Below, piece by piece: positions 1-9,588 of a DNA stretch of 50,784 nt. The position numbers were made by a program, and so were the translations under genes. Positions within the stretch are counted from its first letter, which is position 1, and each line of letters opens with the position of its first letter. This DNA comes from Ilumatobacteraceae bacterium (lineage in GTDB: Bacteria > Actinomycetota > Acidimicrobiia > Acidimicrobiales > Ilumatobacteraceae), in NCBI GenBank assembly GCA_009694565.1, contig SHUR01000002.1, positions 1 to 50,784 on the forward strand. Reading direction: 5' to 3'. Under the pieces are notes generated by a model. That model made no database searches, was not told the origin of the DNA, and worked only from the letters and a program-made list of their open reading frames with translations.

Positions 1-35
1 TCAAAAGTTTCTTCAGTAAGTGTGATGGTAGCCAT
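1..35 (-). CDS. trxA: possible thioredoxin, N-terminal fragment (runs off window start)
   Basis: Minus-strand ATG at 35 gives MATITLTEETF..., resembling actinobacterial thioredoxin N-termini; only 11 codons visible. Confidence 0.4.
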   Translation of the reverse strand, partial: MATITLTEETF

Positions 36-85
36 GATGCGTTTCCGTTCTTTTCTCTTTTGTGTCAACACAATCTAGCGATGTG

Positions 86-2059
86 CTATTCCACTGCAAT
101 ACGAACTCGTGTGGACAATGCAGGATAATTGCCTTTTTTTGCAACTTTCAGAGTGACGACACATGAAGCAGAAGCCTTGGGGGCCTTGAGTTTCGTGCCG
201 ACAATGGAGCAGGGGCCTGATTCGCTCCATGTTTTCTTTCCTGTCGATATGGACGAAACGATCCACGACAGCGGAGTGTTTGAGTTCTTCGCTACGACTG
301 ATTTCTTCACCGTGAAACCGGGTCGAGCAGACTTTTCTAGGTTTATTAAAGGACTAGTGCCATAAGTATTTGTTCCAACAACTGACACCATGTATTGAGT
401 GCCGTTAATTAGGCCAGCAATCCTGCATGAGGTCATTGCAGTTTCTGTTGATGAACACATACCACCTCCTGGAGTCGCGGTTGCGATGTATGTGATGCCA
501 ACTCCATCGCCATTTGCCTGCACCCACGACACATCAAGTGCATTTTTCCGTGTTGTAGTGACAAGTTCGGTCACCGCGTTTGGTGGACCAATAGGTATCA
601 CTGATACTTCTGCAGATGCAGTTCCTACTCCGACGCTATTTGTGGCCACAACTGAGACGGAATAGGCCATGTTGTTTGTTAACCCCATGATCGTGCATGT
701 CGTATCTGACGGAACGGAGCATGACTGTCCACCGGGAGTTGTAGTGGCGGTGTATGCAGTAGTTGGGAATCCATTTCCGGCGGCAACTTCTTCCCAAGTG
801 ACAACGGTGCTTTTGTCGCCCACAAGAGCAGCAACATTGCTCGGCGCACACGGCACAGTGGCTGGTGCTTCAACGGCTAATAGGCGGTTCGGTGTCTTTG
901 CAAGTGCAACACGCGATATATCTGCCGAGGACGCCTTGTAATACGTGATGGCATTACATGTTGCATTGGTCTTTAGCCAGTTCCACGTATCGGTGGGCGT
1001 TGTCACAGTCACCGTTGCTGTTTGCAAATATCTAGCAACGGCGCCAGCGACATGCGGTGCTGCCATTGAAGTACCTGTCTCGCCTGCGTACGTATTCGTA
1101 GTTGTTAAATACTTGGGCCACGTTGAGACAATAGATTGACCAGGTGCAAAAATATCTACACATGACCCGAAGTTTGTGAAGGAAGGTTCGCCGTCATTGG
1201 ACATAGACGCCGCGACCGATATGGTGCCTTCCGTTCCAGCTGGAGTTATGCCGCACGATGACTTGCCGTCATTGCCCGATGCAGCAACAACCACTATTCC
1301 TTCCGCAAGAAGGCTCTTGATGGCCGTCTCAACACTGGTTGCAGTGCTTTCAAAACCAATACTCATGTTCACAACTGCCTTTTCACCCGCTTGGTGATCA
1401 GCCAGAATCCAATTGAGCCCGTTCAACACCATGGTGGTGGTGCCTCTACCACACGAGTCGAGAGCACGTACTGGCACGATCGACACTGCTTTTGCGACGC
1501 CTGTAGTGCTGCCACCAATGGTTCCTGCAACGTGCGTGCCGTGACCATCGTTGTCAAGTCCTCCGATATCAACGTCCTCGCGTACGCCATCAAATGTGGA
1601 CGGGTTAACTTGATGAATTTGTGTGTTATAAGCACACGGGGCTAGGCCGTTTGCAGGATTCAAACTGTACGCATTAATGGCATTGTTGTAGCTGGCAAGT
1701 GCCGCACCAGTCGGATCTGATGTTCGAGAGCGATAACTCCAACCGGAAAGTACCCGAGCAGAAAATTCAGGGTGTGTTCCGTTGACGCCTGAGTCAACAA
1801 CGTATGCCTTTACGCCAGTTCCATCTGTTGTATATGTGAAGGAGTTGTCACGACCAGTGCGTGAATCAATACGGTCGATTCCCCAAGGGATAACGGCGTT
1901 TGGTGCAAGAAACCCGGATGGTCCGGTTGTTTGAGTGGTTATTTTGCGCGCAATCATTTCAGGTTCAGGTGCGCTACTTGATGCTTGAACAGATGCGGGC
2001 ATTGCAAGTGTCAGTAACGCAGAGCACAGCAATGTAAGTGCCGATGCAATTCGACGCAT
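86..2059 (-). CDS. secreted S8 (subtilisin/proteinase K-like) serine protease with two C-terminal Fn3-like domains
   Basis: Signal peptide MRRIASALTLLCSALLTLAMPASVQA; catalytic motifs VVDSGVNGTHPEF, DGHGTHVAGTIGG, ASGNDG, GTSMAAPHVAGA; Fn3-like repeats (YTATTTPGGQSC..., YIATATPGGGMC...). ORF extends to 2113 but the Met at 2059 fits the signal peptide and overlaps the folD stop (TGATG). Confidence 0.9.
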   Translation of the reverse strand: MRRIASALTLLCSALLTLAMPASVQASSSAPEPEMIARKITTQTTGPSGFLAPNAVIPWGIDRIDSRTGRDNSFTYTTDGTGVKAYVVDSGVNGTHPEFSARVLSGWSYRSRTSDPTGAALASYNNAINAYSLNPANGLAPCAYNTQIHQVNPSTFDGVREDVDIGGLDNDGHGTHVAGTIGGSTTGVAKAVSIVPVRALDSCGRGTTTMVLNGLNWILADHQAGEKAVVNMSIGFESTATSVETAIKSLLAEGIVVVAASGNDGKSSCGITPAGTEGTISVAASMSNDGEPSFTNFGSCVDIFAPGQSIVSTWPKYLTTTNTYAGETGTSMAAPHVAGAVARYLQTATVTVTTPTDTWNWLKTNATCNAITYYKASSADISRVALAKTPNRLLAVEAPATVPCAPSNVAALVGDKSTVVTWEEVAAGNGFPTTAYTATTTPGGQSCSVPSDTTCTIMGLTNNMAYSVSVVATNSVGVGTASAEVSVIPIGPPNAVTELVTTTRKNALDVSWVQANGDGVGITYIATATPGGGMCSSTETAMTSCRIAGLINGTQYMVSVVGTNTYGTSPLINLEKSARPGFTVKKSVVAKNSNTPLSWIVSSISTGKKTWSESGPCSIVGTKLKAPKASASCVVTLKVAKKGNYPALSTRVRIAVE

Positions 2060-2928
2060 CAGACGTGAACACCTTGCATCGCAGCTGCGTTCACGGTGTT
2101 TTCCATAAGGCACGCAACGGTCATAATGCCGGTGCCCCCAGGCATGGGCGTGAGTGCGCCTGCGATTCCAGTGACCGATATTGCGTCGATATCGCCGACA
2201 ATTCCGGCTTCTGTCCGTGAGATGCCTACGTCAATTACCGTTGCACCAGGTGCAATATGTTCTGCAGTAATTGAGCGCGCAACACCAGTTGCAGAAATAA
2301 CAATGTCTGCTGTTTGACAAATTGCTGCAAGGTTCTCCGTGCGTGAGTGCGCGAGCGTGACAGTGGCATCAATACCCTTGCGCGCCAACAACACTGACAA
2401 CGGAAGACCAACAAGAGTGGAACGACCAATAACTACTGCGTGTTTGCCACTGGTTTCAATTCCGTAATGCTGCAACAAGCGCAAGACGCCAAGCGGCGTA
2501 CAACTGATGTGACCCGGCACATCACGAACAAGTCGGCCAAGCGATTGTTCTGTGAGTCCGTCGACATCTTTGTCAGCAGGAATAAGTCGCAACACTGCGT
2601 CAGTATCAAGATGCGAAGGAAGTGGCATCTGCACCAAGATGCCATGCACTCGCGGATCATTCGCCAAGCGAGATACTGCGGCTTCAAGTTCGCCTTGCGT
2701 AGCAGTGGCTGCAAGTTCCACTTGCACTGATTCGATTCCGATTGACTGCGCAGTCTTGTGTTTACTGGCTACATATTTGCGGCTTGGCGCATCGTCGCCG
2801 ACCAAAACTGTGGCAAGCGCGATATGTGGGGAGCCGGCTTTTTGTATTCGCGCAGAAAGGCTGGCAAGAATCGCGTCACGAGCAGGGGCGCCAGCCAAAA
2901 CAACCGTGGAAATTAGGGCGCCTGACAT
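2059..2928 (-). CDS. folD: bifunctional methylenetetrahydrofolate dehydrogenase/cyclohydrolase
   Basis: VLVGDDAPSRKYVASKHK, HGILVQMPLPSHLD, PADKDVDGLT, VVIGRSTLVGLPLSVLL, PMPGGTGIMTVACLMENT are FolD hallmarks. Confidence 0.97.
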   Translation of the reverse strand: MSGALISTVVLAGAPARDAILASLSARIQKAGSPHIALATVLVGDDAPSRKYVASKHKTAQSIGIESVQVELAATATQGELEAAVSRLANDPRVHGILVQMPLPSHLDTDAVLRLIPADKDVDGLTEQSLGRLVRDVPGHISCTPLGVLRLLQHYGIETSGKHAVVIGRSTLVGLPLSVLLARKGIDATVTLAHSRTENLAAICQTADIVISATGVARSITAEHIAPGATVIDVGISRTEAGIVGDIDAISVTGIAGALTPMPGGTGIMTVACLMENTVNAAAMQGVHV

Positions 2929-2952
2929 GGCTCTTATCGTACTTGTGCACCT

Positions 2953-2970
2953 CTCTGAACGAGTTCAGAG
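2953..2970. promoter_or_regulatory. perfect palindrome CTCTGAAC-GA-GTTCAGAG upstream of folD
   Basis: 8-bp arms, 2-nt spacer, 25 nt upstream of the folD ATG; overlaps the expected -35 of a TACGAT -10 at 2936-2941. Confidence 0.45.
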
Positions 2971-2985
2971 TTATCTAAGAATTGG

Positions 2986-3582
2986 TTAATCCTTGTCAGT
3001 TCCCGGTGACGACGGCAGCAGAATGAGGGCAATTACTGACCCAACAAGCGCGACAGCCGAGGCGACAACGCATGCAGTTCTGAACCCATGGATAAATGAA
3101 TTACTGACCGCTTCTTGGACTTGACCTTGAATTGCTTCAGGCGATCTACCCACCACTTGATACGCAGCTCCAACAGACTTTTGAGCGATTTCATAAACAC
3201 CAGCTGGAAGATTCTGAACGAAGTTTGGAATCTCGGAAAAGGTGCTGGCCAGTTTTGGCGTGTACAAGCTGACAAAAACTGACCCAACAATTGCCACGCC
3301 TAAGGTTCCTCCGACTTCACGGCCAACGTCGTTGATGGCTGAACCAACACCCGCCTTGTCACGATTGAGTGTTCCCATGATTGCATCGGTACTCGGGGAA
3401 GTAACCAATGAAAGGCCATTAGCCATGATGACCATCGAGATAATTACATGACCCCAGTATGAAGAATGTTGATCCATGCGGCTCGCAATTGCGAGTCCAA
3501 TCGCCATGTTGTGGTCACTTGCCCATGGCCTTGCCACTTTGGTTATTGACGGACCTCTTCCGAACAAGGTCCCGCCCGGCAC
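2986..3582 (-). pseudogene. C-terminal remnant of a DHA2/EmrB-type MFS transporter
   Basis: NGLSLVTSPSTDAIMGTLNRDKAGVGSAINDVGREVGGTLGVAIVGSVF is the conserved C-terminal half of DHA2 MFS proteins; at least 10 of the usual 14 TM helices are absent. Confidence 0.65.
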
Positions 3583-3681
3583 TGATCTCGAGAGCCAGAT
3601 TCAGTCAGTCATTGATCTGTCGTCCCATATGGTGGCCCTTGAGGTAGCTGAAATGGGACTCATTTCTCGCCGTTAGTAATT

Positions 3682-3705
3682 CCCGACCAAAGTTGTCGGG
3701 TTTTG
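3682..3705 (+). terminator. candidate intrinsic terminator CCCGAC-N7-GTCGGG-TTTT
   Basis: 6-bp GC-rich stem followed by TTTTGGATTTTT on the + strand. Confidence 0.5.
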
Positions 3706-3754
3706 GATTTTTACCCATATCCTTTGGGTAGACACCTACTTCAAGGAGAACATC

Positions 3755-4387
3755 ATGACTGTGCGTTTAGGCGACACCGCACCCGATTTCACAGCAGACA
3801 CCACACAAGGAACCATCAACTTCCATGAGTGGTTGGGCGACTCATGGGGCGTTCTCTTTAGCCACCCGAAGGACTTCACACCGGTCTGCACCACTGAGCT
3901 TGGCTACGTTGCTCGCATCAAGCCTGACTTCGACAAGCGCAATGTAAAAGTCATTGGCCTTTCTGTTGACCCTGTTGACAGCCACGTGAAGTGGGAAGCA
4001 GATATTGCTGAGACTCAGGGAACACCAGTGAACTTCCCGATGATTGGTGACGGAGACAAGAAAGTTTCTGATCTGTACGAAATGATTCACCCAAATGCAA
4101 GCGACACAATGACAGTTCGTTCAGTGTTCATTATTGGGCCGGACAAGAAAATCAAGTTGTCGCTCACCTACCCTGCCTCAACAGGCCGTAACTTCGACGA
4201 GATTCTTCGCGTCATTGACTCATTGCAACTGACAGCCAAATTCAAAGTGGCAACACCGGCAAACTGGGTGAACGGCGGCGACGTCATTATTGGTGCTGCG
4301 GTTTCTGATGAAGACGCAAAAACTCTGTTCCCACAGGGTTGGAAGACCGTGAAGCCATATCTTCGCGTTCTTGCACAACCTAAGTAA
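3755..4387 (+). CDS. 1-Cys (Prx6-type) peroxiredoxin
   Basis: FSHPKDFTPVCTTELGYVARI active site and long C-terminal domain; RBS AAGGAGAA. Confidence 0.95.
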   Translation: MTVRLGDTAPDFTADTTQGTINFHEWLGDSWGVLFSHPKDFTPVCTTELGYVARIKPDFDKRNVKVIGLSVDPVDSHVKWEADIAETQGTPVNFPMIGDGDKKVSDLYEMIHPNASDTMTVRSVFIIGPDKKIKLSLTYPASTGRNFDEILRVIDSLQLTAKFKVATPANWVNGGDVIIGAAVSDEDAKTLFPQGWKTVKPYLRVLAQPK

Positions 4388-4410
4388 ATCTGGCTTAGTA
4401 ACATGGGGTA

Positions 4411-5151
4411 ATGACCCCCCAGACAACGACAATCGCTGCTTCCGCCATCTCTGCAACAAAGGTGTACGGCTCCGGCGATGATGCCGTCTATGCACTTCGC
4501 GACGTATCGGTTGATTTCTACGAAGGACAGTTCACTGCCATCATGGGCCCTAGTGGTTCTGGTAAATCAACATTGATGCATTGCATTGCTGGCCTCGACG
4601 AACTGTCGTCTGGCTCAGCAATCATTGATGGAACTGATTTGTCCACGTTGAAGGACAAAGAACTCACCGAGCTACGTCGCGAAAAAATTGGCTTTGTATT
4701 TCAGTCATACAACCTTGTCCCCACGTTGACAGCGAATGAAAACATTCGCCTTCCGTTGATGTTGGGAAACAACAAAGGTGATGAAGTCTGGATTCAAAAA
4801 GTAATTGACACTGTCCATCTGCAGGATCGTTTGACTCATCGTCCGAGCGAACTATCTGGTGGGCAACAACAGCGTGTTGCCGTTGCGCGTGCACTTGCAT
4901 CGCAACCACGCATTATTTTTGCGGATGAACCAACCGGAAACCTTGACTCCATCACGGGTGCCGAAATTCTCACCTTCATGCGCAAGGCTGTTGACGATCT
5001 CGGGCAAACAATTGTCATGGTTACCCATGACCCTGTCGCTGCTGCATACGCAGACCGCATCATCTTTTTGGCCGATGGCCATGTCGTCAATGAAATGACA
5101 GAGCCCACAGCTGATCGCGTTCTTGACCTCATGAAGAGCATCGGACACTAA
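4411..5151 (+). CDS. ABC transporter ATP-binding protein (MacB/LolD-type)
   Basis: Walker [40 protein letters not shown]. Confidence 0.95.
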   Translation: MTPQTTTIAASAISATKVYGSGDDAVYALRDVSVDFYEGQFTAIMGPSGSGKSTLMHCIAGLDELSSGSAIIDGTDLSTLKDKELTELRREKIGFVFQSYNLVPTLTANENIRLPLMLGNNKGDEVWIQKVIDTVHLQDRLTHRPSELSGGQQQRVAVARALASQPRIIFADEPTGNLDSITGAEILTFMRKAVDDLGQTIVMVTHDPVAAAYADRIIFLADGHVVNEMTEPTADRVLDLMKSIGH

Positions 5152-5154
5152 GCC

Positions 5155-7695
5155 GTGTTTCACATTGCACTCAAGGGCATCTTGGGTAGAAAAGCTCGAC
5201 TGATTCTCACATCGCTTGCTGTCATTCTTGGCACTTCTTTCTTGGCGGGTACGTCAGTATTTTCTGACACCCTGAATCGCACGTTTGACAATTTATTTTC
5301 TGATGTGTTCAAGAATGTTGATGCCTATGTTCGCTCAACACAAGTGATTGAAGCTGGTTTTGGTTTAGAAGAGCGCCAACGAATCACAGCAGATATTGTT
5401 TCACTAGTTGAAAAAGTGCCGGGTGTGCAAGATGCTTCTCCCGATATCCAGGCCTTCGCGCGCATTATTGGAAAAGATGGAAAGCCACTTGGTTCTGATG
5501 GTCAAGGCCCGCCAACATTCGGCAGCATCGGCGAAGAATTTACCGGCGCACTATGGTCAACCGCAGAAGGAAAGTGGCCAGTTGGCCCTACCGAAGTAGC
5601 CATTGACGAAGCATCGGCGAAGGCGGGAAAGTACATCATCGGCGACACCGTGAAGGTTGTTGCCCAATCGGGAAGTCGTGAGTTCACCCTTGTTGGTATT
5701 GCCTCGTACGGAGATGTTCGCTCGCCAGGTGGTGCCACATTTGCATTGTTCGATTCAGTCACTGCATCTGAATTTCTTACAAAACCTGGCTACATAGACG
5801 CAATCCTTGTAAGTGGCGACGGGTCTATCTCAGACACAAAACTTTCTGAGGCGATTCAGGCTGCGCTTCCTTCGACTGCCAAAACAGAAACTCTCACCGG
5901 CGCTCAAATCACCGCAGAAACACAAGATCAAATTGGTTCTGCACTTGATTTCTTTGGCATCTTGCTGAAGACGTTTAGTTTCATTGCACTTGGAGTTGGA
6001 TGCTTCGTTATTTACAACGTCTTTTCCATTAGTGCTGCACAACGTCAACGTGAGAATGCCTTGTTGCGGGCCATTGGTGCAAGTCGTAAGCAGATCACTC
6101 GCGCTATGTTGATTGAAGCAATTGTGGTTGGTCTTTTTGGTTCCATTGTTGGCCTCATTGCCGGTATCGGGTTGTCCGTCAGCCTTAGTGCGCTCTTACG
6201 AGCCGTTAATATCGATATCCCAAGCGGCGGACTTGTCGTATCGCAGAACACAGTGACGTCAACCGTCATTATTGGCCTCATTGTCACAGTGCTTTCAGCA
6301 ATTTTGCCCGCGCGACGAGCCGGCAAAGTTCCACCGCTGGCGGCAATGCGTGCAACGGCATTAGAAATTGCCGAACCTGGACGCAAACGTCTGTACGCAG
6401 GCTTGCTATCCATCGCACTCGGTATTGCTATTATCGTCGCCGTGGTCGCTGGTGCCAGCAATAATTACCTCGGTATCGGCATCTTGTTCGTTTTCATCGG
6501 GACAATAGTTCTTGGACCAATTATCGCTCGACCAGTCGCTTTGTTCTTGGGAAGACCTGCCGCGCGCTTTCGGGGCATTACGGGTGTCATGGCACGTCAA
6601 AACTCTGCACGTAACCCAAAACGCACATCTCGTACTGCATCCCCAGTACTTATTGGCGTTGCACTCGTCGCTGCAGTCACAGCGTTGGCCGCTTCTATCA
6701 AGGGCCAGATCGACGATGTCTTTACTGCCCAATTCAAAGGTGACTACGCCATCAGTACAGATGTCAGAGGGTTCGGTGGCCTTAGTCCATCTCTGGCAGT
6801 TGACCTGAATGAATTGCCGCAAGTAGAGAAGGCAACTGGCTTCGGATTTCTCACAGTCAAGATCGATGGCAAGGGCCAGTATGTCACGACAATTGATCCT
6901 GCCACTGTTGATGGAGTGTTCGACATTGGTCTCATCAATGCAAAGTATTCAGACCTGACAACCGACAGTATTTTCTTGTCTGAGTCGTATTCATTGCGCA
7001 AAAACCTCCCAATGGAAAGCACAGTCACCATCACCCTTGGAGACGCCACCGAACGGGAACTCACGGTACGTGGCTTGTACGAATTCGATGAACTGGCAGG
7101 CAACTTTGTTGTCAATCGCGCGATGATCGCAAAATCATCAGTAGTCAATTTTGATGTTGGCGTATACATCGTTGCAAAAGCTGGCATCCCCGATGGAGAA
7201 GTTCAGGCTGCACTCGACAAGGCCGTGAAGAAATACGGGCAAGGCGAACTGTTGACTAAGCAGGAATACATCAACAAGCAATCAGGACAAGTGAATCAAT
7301 TGCTAGGCCTCATCTATGGCTTGTTGTTGCTTTCCATAATTATTGCATTCGTCGGAATCATCATCACCCTGCTCCTCAGCGTGTTTGAACGACAGCGCGA
7401 ACTTGGACTGTTGCGTGCTGTCGGAATGACACGGTCTCAAGTGCGTACAACTGTGCGTTGGGAAAGCGTCATCACATCCCTACTTGGAGCCGTGCTCGGA
7501 ATCATTCTGGGTATCGGTCTTGGATGGATCATTGTGTTTACGTTGAAAGATCAAGGTCTTACATCGTTCAAATTGCCGATTATTCCCACAATCGTCATCC
7601 TGGTAATGTCATTTATCGTTGGATTGTTCGCCGCTATTTATCCAGCATGGCGAGCAACACGAGTAAATATTCTTGATGCACTCAATACCAACTGA
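5155..7695 (+). CDS. FtsX/MacB-family ABC transporter permease, duplicated permease domain
   Basis: 846 aa; N-terminal TM, two FtsX-like TM cores (QRQRENALLRAIGASRKQITRAML; ERQRELGLLRAVGMTRSQVRTTVRWES); GTG start 3 nt after the ATPase stop. Confidence 0.92.
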   Translation: MFHIALKGILGRKARLILTSLAVILGTSFLAGTSVFSDTLNRTFDNLFSDVFKNVDAYVRSTQVIEAGFGLEERQRITADIVSLVEKVPGVQDASPDIQAFARIIGKDGKPLGSDGQGPPTFGSIGEEFTGALWSTAEGKWPVGPTEVAIDEASAKAGKYIIGDTVKVVAQSGSREFTLVGIASYGDVRSPGGATFALFDSVTASEFLTKPGYIDAILVSGDGSISDTKLSEAIQAALPSTAKTETLTGAQITAETQDQIGSALDFFGILLKTFSFIALGVGCFVIYNVFSISAAQRQRENALLRAIGASRKQITRAMLIEAIVVGLFGSIVGLIAGIGLSVSLSALLRAVNIDIPSGGLVVSQNTVTSTVIIGLIVTVLSAILPARRAGKVPPLAAMRATALEIAEPGRKRLYAGLLSIALGIAIIVAVVAGASNNYLGIGILFVFIGTIVLGPIIARPVALFLGRPAARFRGITGVMARQNSARNPKRTSRTASPVLIGVALVAAVTALAASIKGQIDDVFTAQFKGDYAISTDVRGFGGLSPSLAVDLNELPQVEKATGFGFLTVKIDGKGQYVTTIDPATVDGVFDIGLINAKYSDLTTDSIFLSESYSLRKNLPMESTVTITLGDATERELTVRGLYEFDELAGNFVVNRAMIAKSSVVNFDVGVYIVAKAGIPDGEVQAALDKAVKKYGQGELLTKQEYINKQSGQVNQLLGLIYGLLLLSIIIAFVGIIITLLLSVFERQRELGLLRAVGMTRSQVRTTVRWESVITSLLGAVLGIILGIGLGWIIVFTLKDQGLTSFKLPIIPTIVILVMSFIVGLFAAIYPAWRATRVNILDALNTN

Positions 7696-7708
7696 CATGG
7701 AGGATCTT

Positions 7709-8083
7709 GTGAACATAACACCAGAGATGACAACTTTTCTTTCGGAATACCACTTGGCATCATTAACAACCTTGCGCCGAGATGGCTCGCCGCATGTCGT
7801 ACCTGTTGGTTTTTCTTATGACTCTGATCTCGGTCTGGTGCGGATCATCACATTTCCCGCTTCGGTCAAATATAAAAATGCCCTTCGAGGCGGGCGGGCC
7901 GTCGTGTCGCAAGTAGATGGTGGTCGCTGGCTGAGCCTTGAAGGAACAGTGTCCGGTACCAGCGATCCAACACGTGTTGCCCAAGCAACTGAAGGCTACG
8001 CAGCGCGATATCGCCAACCAGGGGACCGTGAAGACCGAGTGGCAATTGAAATTGTCGTTGACAGAATTTTGGGTCGCGCCTAA
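7709..8083 (+). CDS. PPOX-class (pyridoxamine 5'-phosphate oxidase-like, probably F420-dependent) protein
   Basis: FLSEYHLASLTTLRRDGSPHVVPVGFSYD... split beta-barrel pattern. ORF opens at 7673, but GTG at 7709 has an upstream GGAGG. Confidence 0.8.
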   Translation: MNITPEMTTFLSEYHLASLTTLRRDGSPHVVPVGFSYDSDLGLVRIITFPASVKYKNALRGGRAVVSQVDGGRWLSLEGTVSGTSDPTRVAQATEGYAARYRQPGDREDRVAIEIVVDRILGRA

Positions 8084-8085
8084 AT

Positions 8086-8982
8086 CTATGAGGCGGGACG
8101 GCCGCGAAGAATATCGCCAATGAACTGCGACCCAGCGGGGTGCGGATCCATTGCGCGTGCAATGGGATCTGAATCATCTCGCACTGGGTACGGTTCGCAA
8201 CCTACTTGGCACCCTGGGCACCAGTACAACAAACGTGCCATTTCACCCATTTTAGTTAAGCGAATTACATCTCCGCATCGCACACACTTTTGACCATTTC
8301 GACCATAGACAGCTAATCCGCCCGGCACATCTGGCGCAGTGATTCGCACCGGTGAATATTGGTTCGCCCGCAATTGTGCAGCTGATGTCAACACAAGATC
8401 AAGACATGTTGACTGTGGTACATCAGAAACTTTTGCCCACGGATGTACCCCACATGCCCACAACACTTCACACCGATATACGTTGCCAACCCCACCCATC
8501 ACGCGTGAGTCAAGCATCGCGTCAGCAACTGTTGAGTTCGGTTTGTCATAGTGAAAAAGACGCGCAGCACATTCGTGCAAATCTGCTGCGAGGTTTGTGA
8601 GTTCTGGTCCACGCCGTCCAGCACGTGGATGACGTGTCTGATCAAACTCTCGATACGTCTCAACAGAGGGAACTCTAAAAGCAACTGCAATCCACTCTTC
8701 TGTTTCAATAATGACGCGCGCTAAATGCCGACGTGTGCGCCATTTTTGACCACGATGATATAAATCCCACTTGCCACGGAAACCCATCTTTGTCTGCAAA
8801 ACAATGCCGTCATCAAAGACAATCTCAACATATTTTCCGTGGCTTGCGACACTCTCCACTGCAGAACCTAGTTGCGGCACAGGCCCGTCAAGTTGGGACA
8901 CATCAAATCGGGAGATGGTTTTCCCTACTAATGCCGTACGCAACGCTGCGGCTGCTCGATAGTTGGTGTCGCCCTCTGGCAC
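8086..8982 (-). CDS. Fpg/Nei-family DNA glycosylase (endonuclease VIII-like)
   Basis: N-terminal MPEGDT catalytic motif, VMGGVGNVYRCEVLW helix-two-turn-helix, CxxC...CxxC zinc finger (CVRCGDVI...CPGCQVG). Confidence 0.92.
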   Translation of the reverse strand: MPEGDTNYRAAAALRTALVGKTISRFDVSQLDGPVPQLGSAVESVASHGKYVEIVFDDGIVLQTKMGFRGKWDLYHRGQKWRTRRHLARVIIETEEWIAVAFRVPSVETYREFDQTRHPRAGRRGPELTNLAADLHECAARLFHYDKPNSTVADAMLDSRVMGGVGNVYRCEVLWACGVHPWAKVSDVPQSTCLDLVLTSAAQLRANQYSPVRITAPDVPGGLAVYGRNGQKCVRCGDVIRLTKMGEMARLLYWCPGCQVGCEPYPVRDDSDPIARAMDPHPAGSQFIGDILRGRPAS

Positions 8983-8996
8983 ACACTAAATCTAGT

Positions 8997-9536
8997 TCAG
9001 GGAAGTTGACCCACCGAGGCAAGCGCTAAACGAATGAGCCGGTCATGACCGCTTGTCATTTCGCGAATCACATTGTCGCTCACAGCTTCTTTGGGAGTGA
9101 ACCAAGCGAGGTCGATAGCTTGTTGGCTGGGCTGGCACTCACCTGTCACGGGAACCACATACGCCAGACTGACTGCGTGATGTCGCGGATCATAAAATCC
9201 GGAGATGGACGGGTCTTGGAAGTACTCGATCACAGTGAAGGGAGCTGGCTCTGGCGGAACACGGGGCAGGGCGAGAGGGCCAAGATCTTTCTCAAGGTGT
9301 CGCATCAGTGCATCGCGGATGCGTTCGTTCAGCATCACCCGGCCCGATACGACCATTCTGCTGATGCTTCCGTCTGCGGCCTGGCGCAACAGCATTCCGA
9401 TATGGGTGACTTCACCGTCAGGGTTCACCCGCACGGGCACCGCATCGACATAGATGATGGGAACCTGGTTGCGAACTTGTGCGATGTCCTCAGGAGACAG
9501 CCACGCATTCTGAGTATCTGTTTTCTGGTCGCTCAC
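8997..9536 (-). CDS. DUF4916/NUDIX-like protein
   Basis: WLSPEDIAQVRNQVPIIYVDAVPVRVNPDGEVTHIGMLLR... resembles DUF4916. Confidence 0.7.
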   Translation of the reverse strand: MSDQKTDTQNAWLSPEDIAQVRNQVPIIYVDAVPVRVNPDGEVTHIGMLLRQAADGSISRMVVSGRVMLNERIRDALMRHLEKDLGPLALPRVPPEPAPFTVIEYFQDPSISGFYDPRHHAVSLAYVVPVTGECQPSQQAIDLAWFTPKEAVSDNVIREMTSGHDRLIRLALASVGQLP

Positions 9537-9588
9537 CTATGCGACATTACTATGTCGACTGCACTGTGGCGAGAGACCCAGCCAACTT

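Noticed and set aside
61-72. TGTGTTGACACA dyad with a perfect TTGACA -35 before the putative trxA
   Set aside because: No plausible -10 at 16-18 nt and arms of only 5 bp; could be chance.
2953-2970. GAACGAGTTC as a LexA/SOS box upstream of folD
   Set aside because: Gram-positive/actinobacterial LexA boxes have GAAC-N4-GTTC spacing; here the spacing is 2 nt.
2552-2989. 145-aa + strand ORF opposite folD
   Set aside because: Shadow ORF inside a conserved gene; no RBS and no recognisable family. Same reasoning for most overlapping track ORFs (e.g. 6045-6461, 10514-10711, 27258-27635).
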